A stretch of 44,298 bases of DNA from Chloroflexota bacterium (GCA_026709625.1 JAPOSR010000022.1:1-44298); one strand, 5' to 3'. Positions 26,049-34,192 are shown, counted from the first letter of the stretch. The notes: a model not told the origin generated them from the sequence alone. Program-made: numbers and translations.

Positions 26049-26939
26049 ATGCCGCATTTGGCGCAAGTCGCGACAGCACGCACCGCCAAGCTCAGCGATG
26101 GGCGTCAGTTGGGATTCGTCGAGCATGGCGATCCAGCCGGGACGCCGGTTTTCTTCTGCCACGATCTGTTTGGCAGCCGCAACCTGCGCCACCCTGATGA
26201 CAGCATTCTCAAACGACTGGGCATCCGACTCATCGGCATCGATCGGCCTGGGTATGGGCTGTCTGGGCGCAAAGCCGGTCGCAGCGTCTTTGATGGCGCT
26301 GAGGATATGGAGGCGCTCTTCCGCGCGATGGAACTAGAGCGCTGCGCCGTGCTGGGTTATTCGGCTGGAGCGCCCTATGCGCTAGCCTTTGCCCATCGCT
26401 ATCCCCAGCAGGTCAGTCGCTGCGCGGTGGTGGCCAGCCTGCCGCCGTTGGATCAAGCGCAGAGTTTCCGCTTCATACATCCGGTTTATGGACGGCTGAT
26501 GCAGCTGGCGCATAGCAACCCCTGGCTGTTTCGCCTGCTGCTGCGCGGCTATCTGTTCTACGATTCGCAGCGCAGCCCCGACCAATTCATCCGTGATTAT
26601 GGCAGCTTGCTGGCGCAGGTCGACCGCCATGCGCTCAGCCAGTTGGCGCTTTTTAACCTGCGCCGCGACATCTGGGATGAGATCCGTCAAACCGGCGGCG
26701 AGACAATCGGCGATGAGCTGGCGGCATTGTCGCGCTCGTGGGGCTTTCATCTGCAAGCGCTGCGTGTGCCGGTCGATATCTGGTGGGGCGAAGCGGATGC
26801 CTATGCCGCGCCCATCGTGGGCAAGCGCATGACCGAGCTAATCCCGCAGGCCAACCTGCGCCTGGAAGCCAAAGCCGGACACCTCATCTTGTTCACGCAT
26901 TGGGAGGCGATTCTGCGCCAGTTGAATTCGCCCGCCTAG
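26049..26939 (+). CDS. alpha/beta-fold hydrolase
   Basis: Serine hydrolase of unknown substrate. The nucleophile elbow is GYSAG with Ser105, the oxyanion region is around FFCHDLFGSRN, and the catalytic His is His278 in AGHLILF; the acid is probably the Asp in GEADAY. 296 residues, no signal peptide, so cytosolic. Its TAG stop shares the palindrome CTAG (26936-26939) with the stop of the convergent aspartate kinase gene, leaving no room for a terminator between them. Confidence 0.88.
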   Translation: MPHLAQVATARTAKLSDGRQLGFVEHGDPAGTPVFFCHDLFGSRNLRHPDDSILKRLGIRLIGIDRPGYGLSGRKAGRSVFDGAEDMEALFRAMELERCAVLGYSAGAPYALAFAHRYPQQVSRCAVVASLPPLDQAQSFRFIHPVYGRLMQLAHSNPWLFRLLLRGYLFYDSQRSPDQFIRDYGSLLAQVDRHALSQLALFNLRRDIWDEIRQTGGETIGDELAALSRSWGFHLQALRVPVDIWWGEADAYAAPIVGKRMTELIPQANLRLEAKAGHLILFTHWEAILRQLNSPA

Positions 26940-28381
26940 CAATAGCTGCCCTGCCCGTTTGCGCGGTCGATCTCGGCTGTTTCCAGCGCCAGCGAGTGCA
27001 GCTCGACGACCGCCCGCTCCACATCGGCTTCTGACACCACAAAAGAAATGCTGCATTCGGACGAGCCTTGGGCGATCGCCAACACATTGATCGCGCGCTC
27101 GCCCAACAGTGAAAATACACGGCCCGCCACGCCCGGCGTCCCGCGCATGCCACTGCCAACCACCGTGATAATGACGATGTCGGAGCGGGTATCGACGCTG
27201 TCGATGGCGTTGTGCTGGATCTCGTCCCGCAGCTCGGCTTCGACAGCGACTTTCACGCTGGGTGCCAGCGGGTCGACAACAGTGAAGCAAAAACTCTGCT
27301 CGGATGAAGATTGCGAGATCATCAAGATGCTGGCACCGGCTTGCGCGGTCGCCAAAAAAGTCCGCCCGGCGATACCCGGCACGCCCAGCATGCCGCGCCC
27401 GCTGACCGTCAGCATAGACACATCGCGAATGCAGGTTACGGCTTTGATGACAGTGGCGCTGGGCCGGGTGCGCCCGCCGATGAGCGTGCCCGTATGAGCA
27501 GGGTTAAATGTGCTGCGGACGCGCAGAGGAATGCCGCGATTGACGATCGGCTGCACCGTCTTTGGGTGCAGAACCTTCGCGCCATAAAATGCCAATTCAC
27601 CGATTTCTCGATACGACACATAGGGCAGTACGCGAGCGCGGGGGTCGAGGCGCGGGTCGGTGGTCATCACGCCTTCGACATCGGTGTAGATATGCAGTTC
27701 GTCGCTATTGAGGCAGGCGGCAAAAATAGACGCGCTATAGTCGCTGCCGCCACGCCCCAACGTTGTCAGTGTGCCATCGGGCGTCGCGCCGATGAAGCCG
27801 GTGATGACGAGGACGCGGCCAGCATCGAAGGCGGGCAGCAGCTTGCGGCGGATGCGCGCTTCTGTCTCTTCCCACAAGGTCTCGGCATTCTGGAAGTTGT
27901 TGTCGGTGACGATGCAGGCATGTGAATCAACTTGCAGCGCGTCGATGCCTCGTTCGCGCAGCGTCATCGCAAGCACCCGGCTGCTCAGCCGCTCGCCAAA
28001 GGATACGATGGCATCGGTGATGCGCGGGCTGGCTTCGCCCAAGGCGCGCAGCGCCTCGCACAGCGCCAACTGCTGCTGCAAGAGTCCGCGCGCAGCTGCC
28101 AGCGCCTCGTCACGCGCCGCAGGCGAGCCGACAAGCTGATTGATGACCGCTTCGTGTCGAGACAACAGGTCGGTGTTGATGGCTTGGCAGGCAGCCTGGT
28201 CGCCCGCCACAGCCACAGCCGCCGCCTGGAGAAGCTGGTCGGTGACACCCGACATAGCCGAGACGACCACAGCCAGCTGGTGCCCCTGGCGGCGCTGGTC
28301 GCTGACAATCTGCGCCACCTGAGCGATTGCCTCTGGCGACCCGACCGAAGTGCCGCCAAATTTCAAGGTTAGTCTCGCCAT
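26936..28381 (-). CDS. lysC: aspartate kinase (monofunctional, ThrA-like regulatory domains)
   Basis: Phosphorylates aspartate, the first step to Lys, Thr and Met. ATG 28381 is chosen over an upstream in-frame ATG (28438), which lies inside the terminator hairpin; GGGGGAAG precedes it. The 481-residue protein starts with the kinase motif KFGGTSVG (about 6-13) and contains FGERLSSRV and GRGGSDYSAS. Two C-terminal ACT domains carry ISQSSSEQSFCF and IAQGSSECSISF, wording typical of the threonine-sensitive ThrA kinase, though no homoserine dehydrogenase is fused. Expression is probably controlled by the Met/Thr leader attenuator at 28411-28564. Confidence 0.94.
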   Translation of the reverse strand: MARLTLKFGGTSVGSPEAIAQVAQIVSDQRRQGHQLAVVVSAMSGVTDQLLQAAAVAVAGDQAACQAINTDLLSRHEAVINQLVGSPAARDEALAAARGLLQQQLALCEALRALGEASPRITDAIVSFGERLSSRVLAMTLRERGIDALQVDSHACIVTDNNFQNAETLWEETEARIRRKLLPAFDAGRVLVITGFIGATPDGTLTTLGRGGSDYSASIFAACLNSDELHIYTDVEGVMTTDPRLDPRARVLPYVSYREIGELAFYGAKVLHPKTVQPIVNRGIPLRVRSTFNPAHTGTLIGGRTRPSATVIKAVTCIRDVSMLTVSGRGMLGVPGIAGRTFLATAQAGASILMISQSSSEQSFCFTVVDPLAPSVKVAVEAELRDEIQHNAIDSVDTRSDIVIITVVGSGMRGTPGVAGRVFSLLGERAINVLAIAQGSSECSISFVVSEADVERAVVELHSLALETAEIDRANGQGSYC

Positions 28382-28410
28382 GATTCTTCCCCCGCATTCC
28401 CCATATAAAC

Positions 28411-28448
28411 AAAAAAAGGGCGTCTGGAGGTTATCCACACGCCCTTTT
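28411..28448 (-). terminator. attenuator terminator upstream of aspartate kinase
   Basis: Minus-strand hairpin: 28448-28439 pairs with 28423-28414 (10 bp, AAAAGGGCGT with ACGCCCTTTT), then a G-G mismatch, three more pairs and a 7-nt loop; the run of seven U is 28417-28411. It ends 29 nt before the kinase ATG, so unless disrupted it should stop transcription of the gene. Confidence 0.8.
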
Positions 28449-28490
28449 GCTGTTTCGTCTGTTTCGGACTACAACAAGCGGAAACCTCCA
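28425..28490 (-). promoter_or_regulatory. antiterminator pairing in the aspartate kinase leader
   Basis: TGGAGGTT at 28490-28483 (within codons 25-28 of the leader peptide) is perfectly complementary over 8 nt to AACCTCCA at 28432-28425, which is the loop and inner 3' side of the terminator hairpin. The two helices are mutually exclusive. A ribosome on the leader stop codon (28471-28469) would cover the first strand; one stalled at codons 10-19 would not. Confidence 0.7.
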
Positions 28491-28564
28491 TGCTGCGCGG
28501 CTATGCGCATCATAGTCATCGTCATCATGGTGGTCATGCCCGGCGTCGCGCTGTCCAAGAACAT
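28469..28564 (-). CDS. Met/Thr leader peptide controlling aspartate kinase
   Basis: A 31-codon frame, ATG 28564-28562 to TAG 28471-28469, too short for ordinary gene calls. Codons 10-19 are MTTMMTMTMM: ten Met or Thr codons in a row, followed by Arg-Ile. In all it has 7 Met and 5 Thr. Met and Thr are both end products of the pathway begun by the downstream aspartate kinase, as with the Thr/Ile-rich thr leader of enteric bacteria. The predicted transcript start (near 28590) lies about 26 nt before the ATG. A good Shine-Dalgarno is not seen; ATG 28537 is an alternative start. The terminator begins 20 nt after the stop. Confidence 0.78.
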   Translation of the reverse strand: MFLDSATPGMTTMMTMTMMRIAAQHGGFRLL

Positions 28565-28597
28565 GATTTTGCCCGCTGTCTGTCAATGCAACAGGAG

Positions 28598-28624
28598 ATT
28601 ATCGCCACTCGCGCGCGGTGTCAA
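28598..28624 (-). promoter_or_regulatory. promoter of the aspartate kinase leader transcript
   Basis: Minus strand: TTGACA (28624-28619), a 15-bp spacer and GATAAT (28603-28598). The short spacer is a weakness. A second TTGACA (28586-28581) has only a poor -10 (TGTTCT) and would start downstream of the leader ATG. Confidence 0.5.
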
Positions 28625-28660
28625 GGGCAGAGCGCAAGGCAATTTATGCCGAGCCGCAAC

Positions 28661-29012
28661 CGGGAATGGTGAATGCGTGGATATGGCAATCAAGCCCCCA
28701 TCCCCCGGCCCCTTGCCCCCAGAACGAGGGAAGGGGAGTTTTGCCATCGCCTCCGCAGTATGTAAGCCCCTTGCCCCCAGAGCGAGGGAAGGGGGTTTTG
28801 CCATCGCCTCCGCAGTATGTAAGCCCCTTGCCCCCAGAGCGAGGGAAGGGGGTTTTGCCATCGCCTCCGCAGTATGTAAGCCCCTTGCCCCCAGAGCGAG
28901 GGAAGGGGGTTTTGCCATCGCCTCCGCAGTATGTAAGCCCCTCCCTCTTTTTGGGAGAGGGGTTTGGGGTGGGGGCAAAGCAACGCATATCCACAAAAAT
29001 CACCATTGCCCG
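28661..29012. repeat. palindromic dispersed (MITE-like) element, copy 1
   Basis: About 352 bp bounded by imperfect inverted ends: the left end (28661-28685) reads CGGGAATGGTGA then GTGGATATG, and the right end (28986-29012) reads the same on the other strand with TTTTT in the middle. The inside is CCCC/GGGG-rich with hairpins and a 57-bp tandem array. A shorter copy of the same element lies in opposite orientation at 35110-35286. It contains no gene of its own; frames through it on both strands are repeat artefacts. It lies exactly between the divergent promoters of aspartate kinase and the LamG-like gene. Confidence 0.7.
28749..28943 (+). repeat. 57-bp tandem repeat array
   Basis: Units start at 28749, 28806, 28863 and 28920: three full identical units and a partial fourth, preceded by a diverged unit from about 28692. 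Each unit carries an inverted repeat (CCCCTT...AAGGGG). 57 bp is 19 codons, which keeps frames open and makes misleading repetitive peptides. Confidence 0.9.
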
Positions 29013-29044
29013 CAAGCAGCAGCCTTATCCGCGCAGAGACCATG

Positions 29045-29053
29045 TGCTACAAT
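29045..29053 (+). promoter_or_regulatory. extended -10 element of the LamG-like gene
   Basis: TGCTACAAT just outside the dispersed element, 26 bp before ATG 29079. The -35 (TTATCC at 29025-29030) is poor. Confidence 0.45.
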
Positions 29054-29078
29054 CGCGCTTTCGCCCGCAAGTTGCAGG

Positions 29079-29999
29079 ATGCAAACAGTGGCGACAGCCA
29101 TTTTGAGACCTTCTGCCAAAAGCGCGTTGCATGGGCGCAGGTTGCCGCTGCTTTGTTTTACGTTGCTGGTCGCATTGGTCGTCTTCAATCTTTTGCATGC
29201 CGGGCTCGCTCGGCAAGACAAGCTCATGATTGGCGCGCCCGGCGCTCTGCTCTTCGCCGCCGGCTTCGATGGCTTCCTAGACGACTGGTCGCTCTATGAA
29301 GGGACGCAGCGCGCGACGATTGTGAATGGCGAGTTGGAGTTGGCCGTCAATGCGGCGCAAACAGCAGCCTGGTCGACAGCCCAGTACAATTTCGGCGACT
29401 TTGACATGCAGGTAAGGGCGCGAGCAGTCGCCGGACCAGTCGACAATGGTCTTGGCATCGTGTTTCGTTTGAACGACGCCCGCGGCGATGGGTGCGAGCT
29501 GCCCGCCATCGTCCTTTGCGGCTTAGAAGCGCTGCTGCCCTTGGCTGGGGCTGCGCTGCGCCAGACGCTGGTCGCCGCTCCCGCCGACCGCTATTATGCC
29601 TTTTTGATCAGCAGCGATGGCTTTTATTCGCTTTGGCAGGCCGAAGCTGGCTCGGCGCGTTTGCGCAGCGCCTGGATCGCCTCGCCGCATATTCGCCAAG
29701 GGCTTGATGCGGAGAATGTTATCCGGGTTGTTGGCGCTGGCGGGACATTTCGCTTCATGATCAATGGCGCGCCCGCTGTGCTCTGCCTGCCCGATGCCGC
29801 CGATGGAGCCAGCACCTATTATGCTGGCGAGTGCTTGGGTGGCGCGATGAGTGACAAGTTCGTGGACGACTCGCTATCATCAGGAGCGCTGGGCGTAATC
29901 GTCCAATCGACAGCCAGCGGCGGTGGCGGCGTGGTCGCTCGTTTCGATCGCGCGTTGGTCTATGCGCCGGGCGAACGCAGTGAGGATGCCAGCTTATGA
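29079..29999 (+). CDS. membrane-anchored LamG/concanavalin-like domain protein
   Basis: 306 residues from ATG 29079. The start has a signal-anchor helix near residues 24-42 (LPLLCFTLLVALVVFNLL). From residue 55 comes a jelly-roll domain with GFDGFLDDWSLYEG, VNGELELAVN, YNFGDFDMQVRARAVAG, NGLGIVFRLND and YYAFLISSDGFYSLW, a pattern seen in LamG and 3-keto-disaccharide hydrolase-like domains that often bind sugars. No catalytic residues are evident. It overlaps mtaB by ATGA and heads the mtaB-yqeY-pgpH-ybeY-dgkA run. Confidence 0.8.
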   Translation: MQTVATAILRPSAKSALHGRRLPLLCFTLLVALVVFNLLHAGLARQDKLMIGAPGALLFAAGFDGFLDDWSLYEGTQRATIVNGELELAVNAAQTAAWSTAQYNFGDFDMQVRARAVAGPVDNGLGIVFRLNDARGDGCELPAIVLCGLEALLPLAGAALRQTLVAAPADRYYAFLISSDGFYSLWQAEAGSARLRSAWIASPHIRQGLDAENVIRVVGAGGTFRFMINGAPAVLCLPDAADGASTYYAGECLGGAMSDKFVDDSLSSGALGVIVQSTASGGGGVVARFDRALVYAPGERSEDASL

Positions 30000-31300
30000 A
30001 AGTGCATTTGCGCATGGTCGGCTGCCGCCTCAACCAGAGCGAAATCGAGACAATGGCGCGGCAATTCCAGCAACTCGGGCACGAGGTGGTCGATAATCCT
30101 GAAGAAGCCGACCACTTTGTGCTGAACAGCTGCGCGGTCACGCAGGAAGCCACCAAGACGAGCCGCAAGCTGATCCGCGACTTTCATCGCGCGAATCCAC
30201 AGGGCGAAACGACGGTGACTGGCTGCTATGCGGAGATCGCGCCGGGCGAGATGGCCTCCCTGCCTGGCCTGCGCGGCATCATCGGCAACCAAGACAAAGA
30301 CCAGTTGGTAACGCAGATCACCGGACAGCCCCTAGAAATTTATGACAGTGAGCCATTTGAGCGAGGTAGGATGCCGGGCGGGCTGGGACGGACGCGCGCA
30401 TTCGTCAAGGTGCAGGATGGCTGCGACAATGCCTGTACATTTTGCGTCACGACGATCGCGCGCGGAGCGGGGCGCAGCCGACCGCTGGCTGAGGCAGTGC
30501 GCGAGGTGAATGCCCTGCATGAAAGCGGCTGTCAAGAGGCGGTGCTGACCGGCGTTCATCTGGGCAGCTATGGGCATGATCGAGGCGAGCGCCAAGGGCT
30601 GACAAAGCTGGTGAAAGCGCTCTTGCGCCACACAGCCATGCCGCGCCTCCGCCTGTCGTCGCTGGAGCCGTGGGATCTGTCGCCCGAATTTTTCGCGCTG
30701 TGGGCAGACCGCCGTTTGTGCCGCCACCTGCACCTGCCCTTGCAAAGCGGCTGCGATGCCACATTGCGGCGGATGCGGCGCAATACCGATCAACATCGTT
30801 TCCGCGCGCTCGTGGGGGCTGCCCGCGCCGCCATTCCAGATTTGCGCATCACCACCGATGTCATTGTCGGCTTTCCGGGCGAGACCGATGAAGAATTTGC
30901 TGAATCCGAGCGTTTCGTCCGCGAGATGAACTTCGGCGGTTTACATGTGTTTCGCTATAGCAGCCGGCCCGGCACAGCCGCCAGCCGCATGCGCGGTCAA
31001 ATCAGCAGCGCGGAAAAGAAACAGCGCAGCGCCCGCTTGCTGAGCCTCTCGACGACGCTCGAACGCGACTTTGCGGCAACCCTGCTGGGCAGCGCGCAAG
31101 CGGTATTGTGGGAACAAGTCATCGGCGCGACCCCAGCAGGCTTCGTGCTGAGTGGCTATACCGACAATTATATGCGCGCGCAGACAACACACCCGCGCGA
31201 TTTGTCCAATGTGATTACACGCTTTGAGCCCCGACAGTTCATTGACGGCGCGATTCATGGTAAAGTGAAAGCAGTGGTCGATACTCCTTGCCAAGTTTAG
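29996..31300 (+). CDS. mtaB: tRNA t6A37 methylthiotransferase MtaB
   Basis: Radical SAM enzyme that converts t6A to ms2t6A at position 37 of ANN-decoding tRNAs. N-terminal UPF0004 domain with cysteines in MVGCRLNQSE, LNSCAVT and VTGCYAE; radical SAM cluster CDNACTFC with Cys143, Cys147 and Cys150; C-terminal TRAM-like region. GCRLNQSE and the lack of the MiaB-specific N-terminus favour MtaB over MiaB or RimO. 434 residues. Confidence 0.9.
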   Translation: MKVHLRMVGCRLNQSEIETMARQFQQLGHEVVDNPEEADHFVLNSCAVTQEATKTSRKLIRDFHRANPQGETTVTGCYAEIAPGEMASLPGLRGIIGNQDKDQLVTQITGQPLEIYDSEPFERGRMPGGLGRTRAFVKVQDGCDNACTFCVTTIARGAGRSRPLAEAVREVNALHESGCQEAVLTGVHLGSYGHDRGERQGLTKLVKALLRHTAMPRLRLSSLEPWDLSPEFFALWADRRLCRHLHLPLQSGCDATLRRMRRNTDQHRFRALVGAARAAIPDLRITTDVIVGFPGETDEEFAESERFVREMNFGGLHVFRYSSRPGTAASRMRGQISSAEKKQRSARLLSLSTTLERDFAATLLGSAQAVLWEQVIGATPAGFVLSGYTDNYMRAQTTHPRDLSNVITRFEPRQFIDGAIHGKVKAVVDTPCQV

Positions 31301-31317
31301 ACTGTGGGCGCGGGCTG

Positions 31318-31764
31318 ATGACTTCGCTAACAGCGAGACTGAATGACGAACTCAAAGCCGCTATGCGCGCGCGCGACAGCCAGCGCCGCAATGCCATCCG
31401 TCTGCTGCAAAGCGCCCTCAAACAAGTCGAGATCGACACGCGGTCGGCGCTGGATGCAGAAGCGGAATTGACGATTCTGCGGCGCGAGGCAAAACAGCGC
31501 CGTGAGACCATCAGCGAACTGGAAGCGGCCGGGCGCGCGGATGCCACTGTCGACGCGCGCTATGAACTGGGCTTGATCGAATCTTTTCTGCCCCAGCAAT
31601 TGACCAGTCAAGAACTCATGCCGATCGTATCGGCGGCAGTGGCGGAGGTCGGCGCGACATCGGTGAAGCAGATGGGCGAAGTCATGCGCGTCGTTATGCC
31701 ACAGGTGCAGAGCCGCGCCGATGGCAAAGCAGTCAGCGAAATCGTCAGGGAGCTGCTGAGATAA
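31318..31764 (+). CDS. GatB/YqeY domain protein
   Basis: 148-residue all-helical protein of the YqeY family, related to the tail domain of the amidotransferase GatB; the exact function is unknown, probably linked to tRNA handling. ATG 31318 gives the expected start MTSLTARLNDELKAAMRA, then RLLQSALKQVEID, ELGLIESFLPQQL and a GKAVSEIVRELL end. It lies between mtaB and the HD hydrolase gene, a common arrangement. Confidence 0.9.
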   Translation: MTSLTARLNDELKAAMRARDSQRRNAIRLLQSALKQVEIDTRSALDAEAELTILRREAKQRRETISELEAAGRADATVDARYELGLIESFLPQQLTSQELMPIVSAAVAEVGATSVKQMGEVMRVVMPQVQSRADGKAVSEIVRELLR

Positions 31765-31768
31765 GCGC

Positions 31769-34192
31769 GTGGTCTACCAACTTTCCAACTGGTTCGGCGA
31801 CCGCTTCGATGTGTTGACAGCGCGCTCGCGCAGAGCCATCAGCTTTGCGGTCTTGTGCGTGGCTGGCGGTGTCTTTGCGCTGCTGTGCACATTGGTCGTG
31901 GCTTTTGATGAAATCGCGCCCGGCTTCAACAGCGTCGCCAACCTGACATTGGGCTCGGTACCCACCGAAGACATTATCGCCCGCGAAGAAGGCTCATTTG
32001 TCAGCGTCATCCTCACTGAACAAGAACGCGCGCAAGCCCAGGAGCAGGTGCCCACTGCATTCTACCCGCCCGACCCCAATGTGGCGCGACAGCAGCGCGA
32101 GCTTGCGGTGAAGATTTTGGCCTACATCGACAATGTGCGCGGCGACAGCTTTGCCACCCTCGAACAGCAGACCGACGATATCAAAGCCATCACTTCGCTG
32201 CAGCTGCCCGAAGACACCATCAACGCTATTTTGCAGCTGCCCGAAGACAACTGGCTACAAGTGCGCAGCGACATTGTCTCTGTGCTCGAACGTGTGATGC
32301 GCAAAGAGATCCGCGAAGGCGGCTTGGCGCGCGAACGCGACCAACTGCCGGCGCAGGTCAGCTTGCACATGACGCCGCAAGAGAGCCAGATCGTCACCGC
32401 CGTCACCGCCGATGTCCTGCGCGCCAACACCTTTGTCAACCCCGAACAATCGGCGATCGACCTGGCGGCCGCGTTGGAAAGCGTGGAAAACCAGCAGCGG
32501 CAGTTTATCGCTGGCCAGACAGTCGCCCCAGCCAACCAGCCCATCGATGCGCTGTCATTCGAGGCATTGAACGAACTGGGCTTGCTCACCCAGCCCGGCA
32601 GCCGCAGCATCCGCATCCTGCGCGCCTTGTTGGCAAGCCTGCTGGTGGTCATGCTGCTGGGCTTGTATATGGGACGGTTCGAGCCACAGACCCTGCGCAG
32701 CCCTCGCGATTTGCTTTTAATCGGCGCGCTTTTTTTGCTGGCGCTGGCTTTGATGCGCGCCTTCGGCATCAACAATATCTATCTGATGCCAGCGGCGGCG
32801 GTCGCCATCGTATATGCGGCTGTCGGCACGCCCAACCTGGCGATTATCGCGACCGTAGGGTTCGCTTTTCTGTGCGGGTTGCTAAGCCGCAGCCCGTCGC
32901 TGGAGATCGTCAGTTTGGTTGCGGCTGGCGGCATCAGCGCGATATTAACCCTGCGCAATGCCGGGCGGCTGAACAATTACTTCATCGCTGGCGCGGCAGC
33001 TGGCTTGGCAAATGCGGCTGTCGTAGCGATATTCGCCATGCAAGCGGGTGTCGAAGCGGCCGACATCGTCAATATCGGGCAAGCCTTTCTGAGTGGCTTG
33101 GCGCTGGCGCCGACCATTGCTTTCGCTGTCATGTATGGGCTGACCATTTCGCTGAACCTGCCAACGCCTTTCAAGCTCATGGAATTGAGCCAGCCCAGCA
33201 AACCCTTGCTGCAGCGACTGCTGCGCGAGGCGCCGGGCACCTATCAACATTCGCTGCAAGTGGCGAATCTGGCTGAACAGGCGGCGGCTGCGATCGGCGC
33301 GGACGCCCAGCTCACCCATGTCGCCTCGCTCTATCATGATATCGGCAAGGTGAAAGACCCCTTCTTTTTCACGGAAAATCAACAGCACATTCATAACCCG
33401 CACGACACGTTGAACGATCCGCATCGAAGCGCCGCAATCATCATTAATCATGCCACCGAAGGCGACCAAATCGCCAAGATGTATAACCTGCCCAATCGCA
33501 TCCGCGACTTTATCCGCGAGCATCATGGCACGACGCGGGTTTTCGTATTTTATCAGCGAGCGCTGACTGAGGCTGGCGGCGAAAGTGGCATCGACCCTGC
33601 CGATTTCACCTATCCCGGACCGCCACCGCAGAGTCGAGAAACAGCGATTTTGATGATGGCGGACAGCTGTGAATCGGCTATCCGCGCTGTCCAGCCCGAC
33701 AGCAACGCCAAAATCGCGGAAGTCGTGCACAACATCATCGAGGGCAAGCGAAATGATGGCCAGCTGGATGCCAGCAGCCTGACATTGAACGACTTGCGGA
33801 AAATCGAAGACACCTTCATCGATATTTTCCGAGGCTTGTTCCATCCGCGCATCGATTATGCCCGCGCCGTCCGCCCCGTCAGCAGCCCACGCAGCGAGCC
33901 AGCCAGACGGCCTGAATCGCCGCGACCCGCCGCGCCTGCGAATGGCCATCGTGAAACCGCAAGCAGGCCTGCCGCGCCCAGCGACAAGGTCAAAAAGCCG
34001 GCGACAGCCAACGCAGAGCCCGCGCCGGCAGAAACAACAGCCAATGCAGCCGGCAACGCAAATGCCGCCCGCCCGCCATACGACAACGAGCCGGTCTTTG
34101 AAGTGCCGCCCCTGCCCAAACGCAATGGCAGCAAGGCAAACAGCCAAGCCACGCCGCCGCCACAGCCCGAAGAAGCAAGTCCCGCAACGTGA
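31769..34192 (+). CDS. pgpH: 7TM-HD family phosphohydrolase (PgpH-type)
   Basis: Membrane HD-domain hydrolase; in Listeria the relative PgpH degrades cyclic di-AMP. GTG 31769 lies 5 bp after the yqeY-like stop. Layout of 807 residues: N-terminal membrane helix (about 22-46), extracytoplasmic 7TMR-HDED domain (50-280), a block of about seven helices (285-470), and the cytosolic HD domain with His494 (HSLQVANL), His523-Asp524 (LYHDIGK), HEGDQI-like NHATEGDQ and REHHGT. The last 110 residues are a Pro/Ala/Asn-rich tail absent from typical members. The stop overlaps the ybeY start (GTGA). Confidence 0.9.
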   Translation: MVYQLSNWFGDRFDVLTARSRRAISFAVLCVAGGVFALLCTLVVAFDEIAPGFNSVANLTLGSVPTEDIIAREEGSFVSVILTEQERAQAQEQVPTAFYPPDPNVARQQRELAVKILAYIDNVRGDSFATLEQQTDDIKAITSLQLPEDTINAILQLPEDNWLQVRSDIVSVLERVMRKEIREGGLARERDQLPAQVSLHMTPQESQIVTAVTADVLRANTFVNPEQSAIDLAAALESVENQQRQFIAGQTVAPANQPIDALSFEALNELGLLTQPGSRSIRILRALLASLLVVMLLGLYMGRFEPQTLRSPRDLLLIGALFLLALALMRAFGINNIYLMPAAAVAIVYAAVGTPNLAIIATVGFAFLCGLLSRSPSLEIVSLVAAGGISAILTLRNAGRLNNYFIAGAAAGLANAAVVAIFAMQAGVEAADIVNIGQAFLSGLALAPTIAFAVMYGLTISLNLPTPFKLMELSQPSKPLLQRLLREAPGTYQHSLQVANLAEQAAAAIGADAQLTHVASLYHDIGKVKDPFFFTENQQHIHNPHDTLNDPHRSAAIIINHATEGDQIAKMYNLPNRIRDFIREHHGTTRVFVFYQRALTEAGGESGIDPADFTYPGPPPQSRETAILMMADSCESAIRAVQPDSNAKIAEVVHNIIEGKRNDGQLDASSLTLNDLRKIEDTFIDIFRGLFHPRIDYARAVRPVSSPRSEPARRPESPRPAAPANGHRETASRPAAPSDKVKKPATANAEPAPAETTANAAGNANAARPPYDNEPVFEVPPLPKRNGSKANSQATPPPQPEEASPAT

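Noticed and set aside
28692..28943. CRISPR-like look of the 57-bp array
   Set aside because: Units are contiguous with no variable spacers and no cas genes are nearby.
28583..29106. Several repetitive open frames on both strands in the dispersed element
   Set aside because: They exist because the 57-bp unit is a multiple of three; the peptides are simple repeats without a ribosome site.
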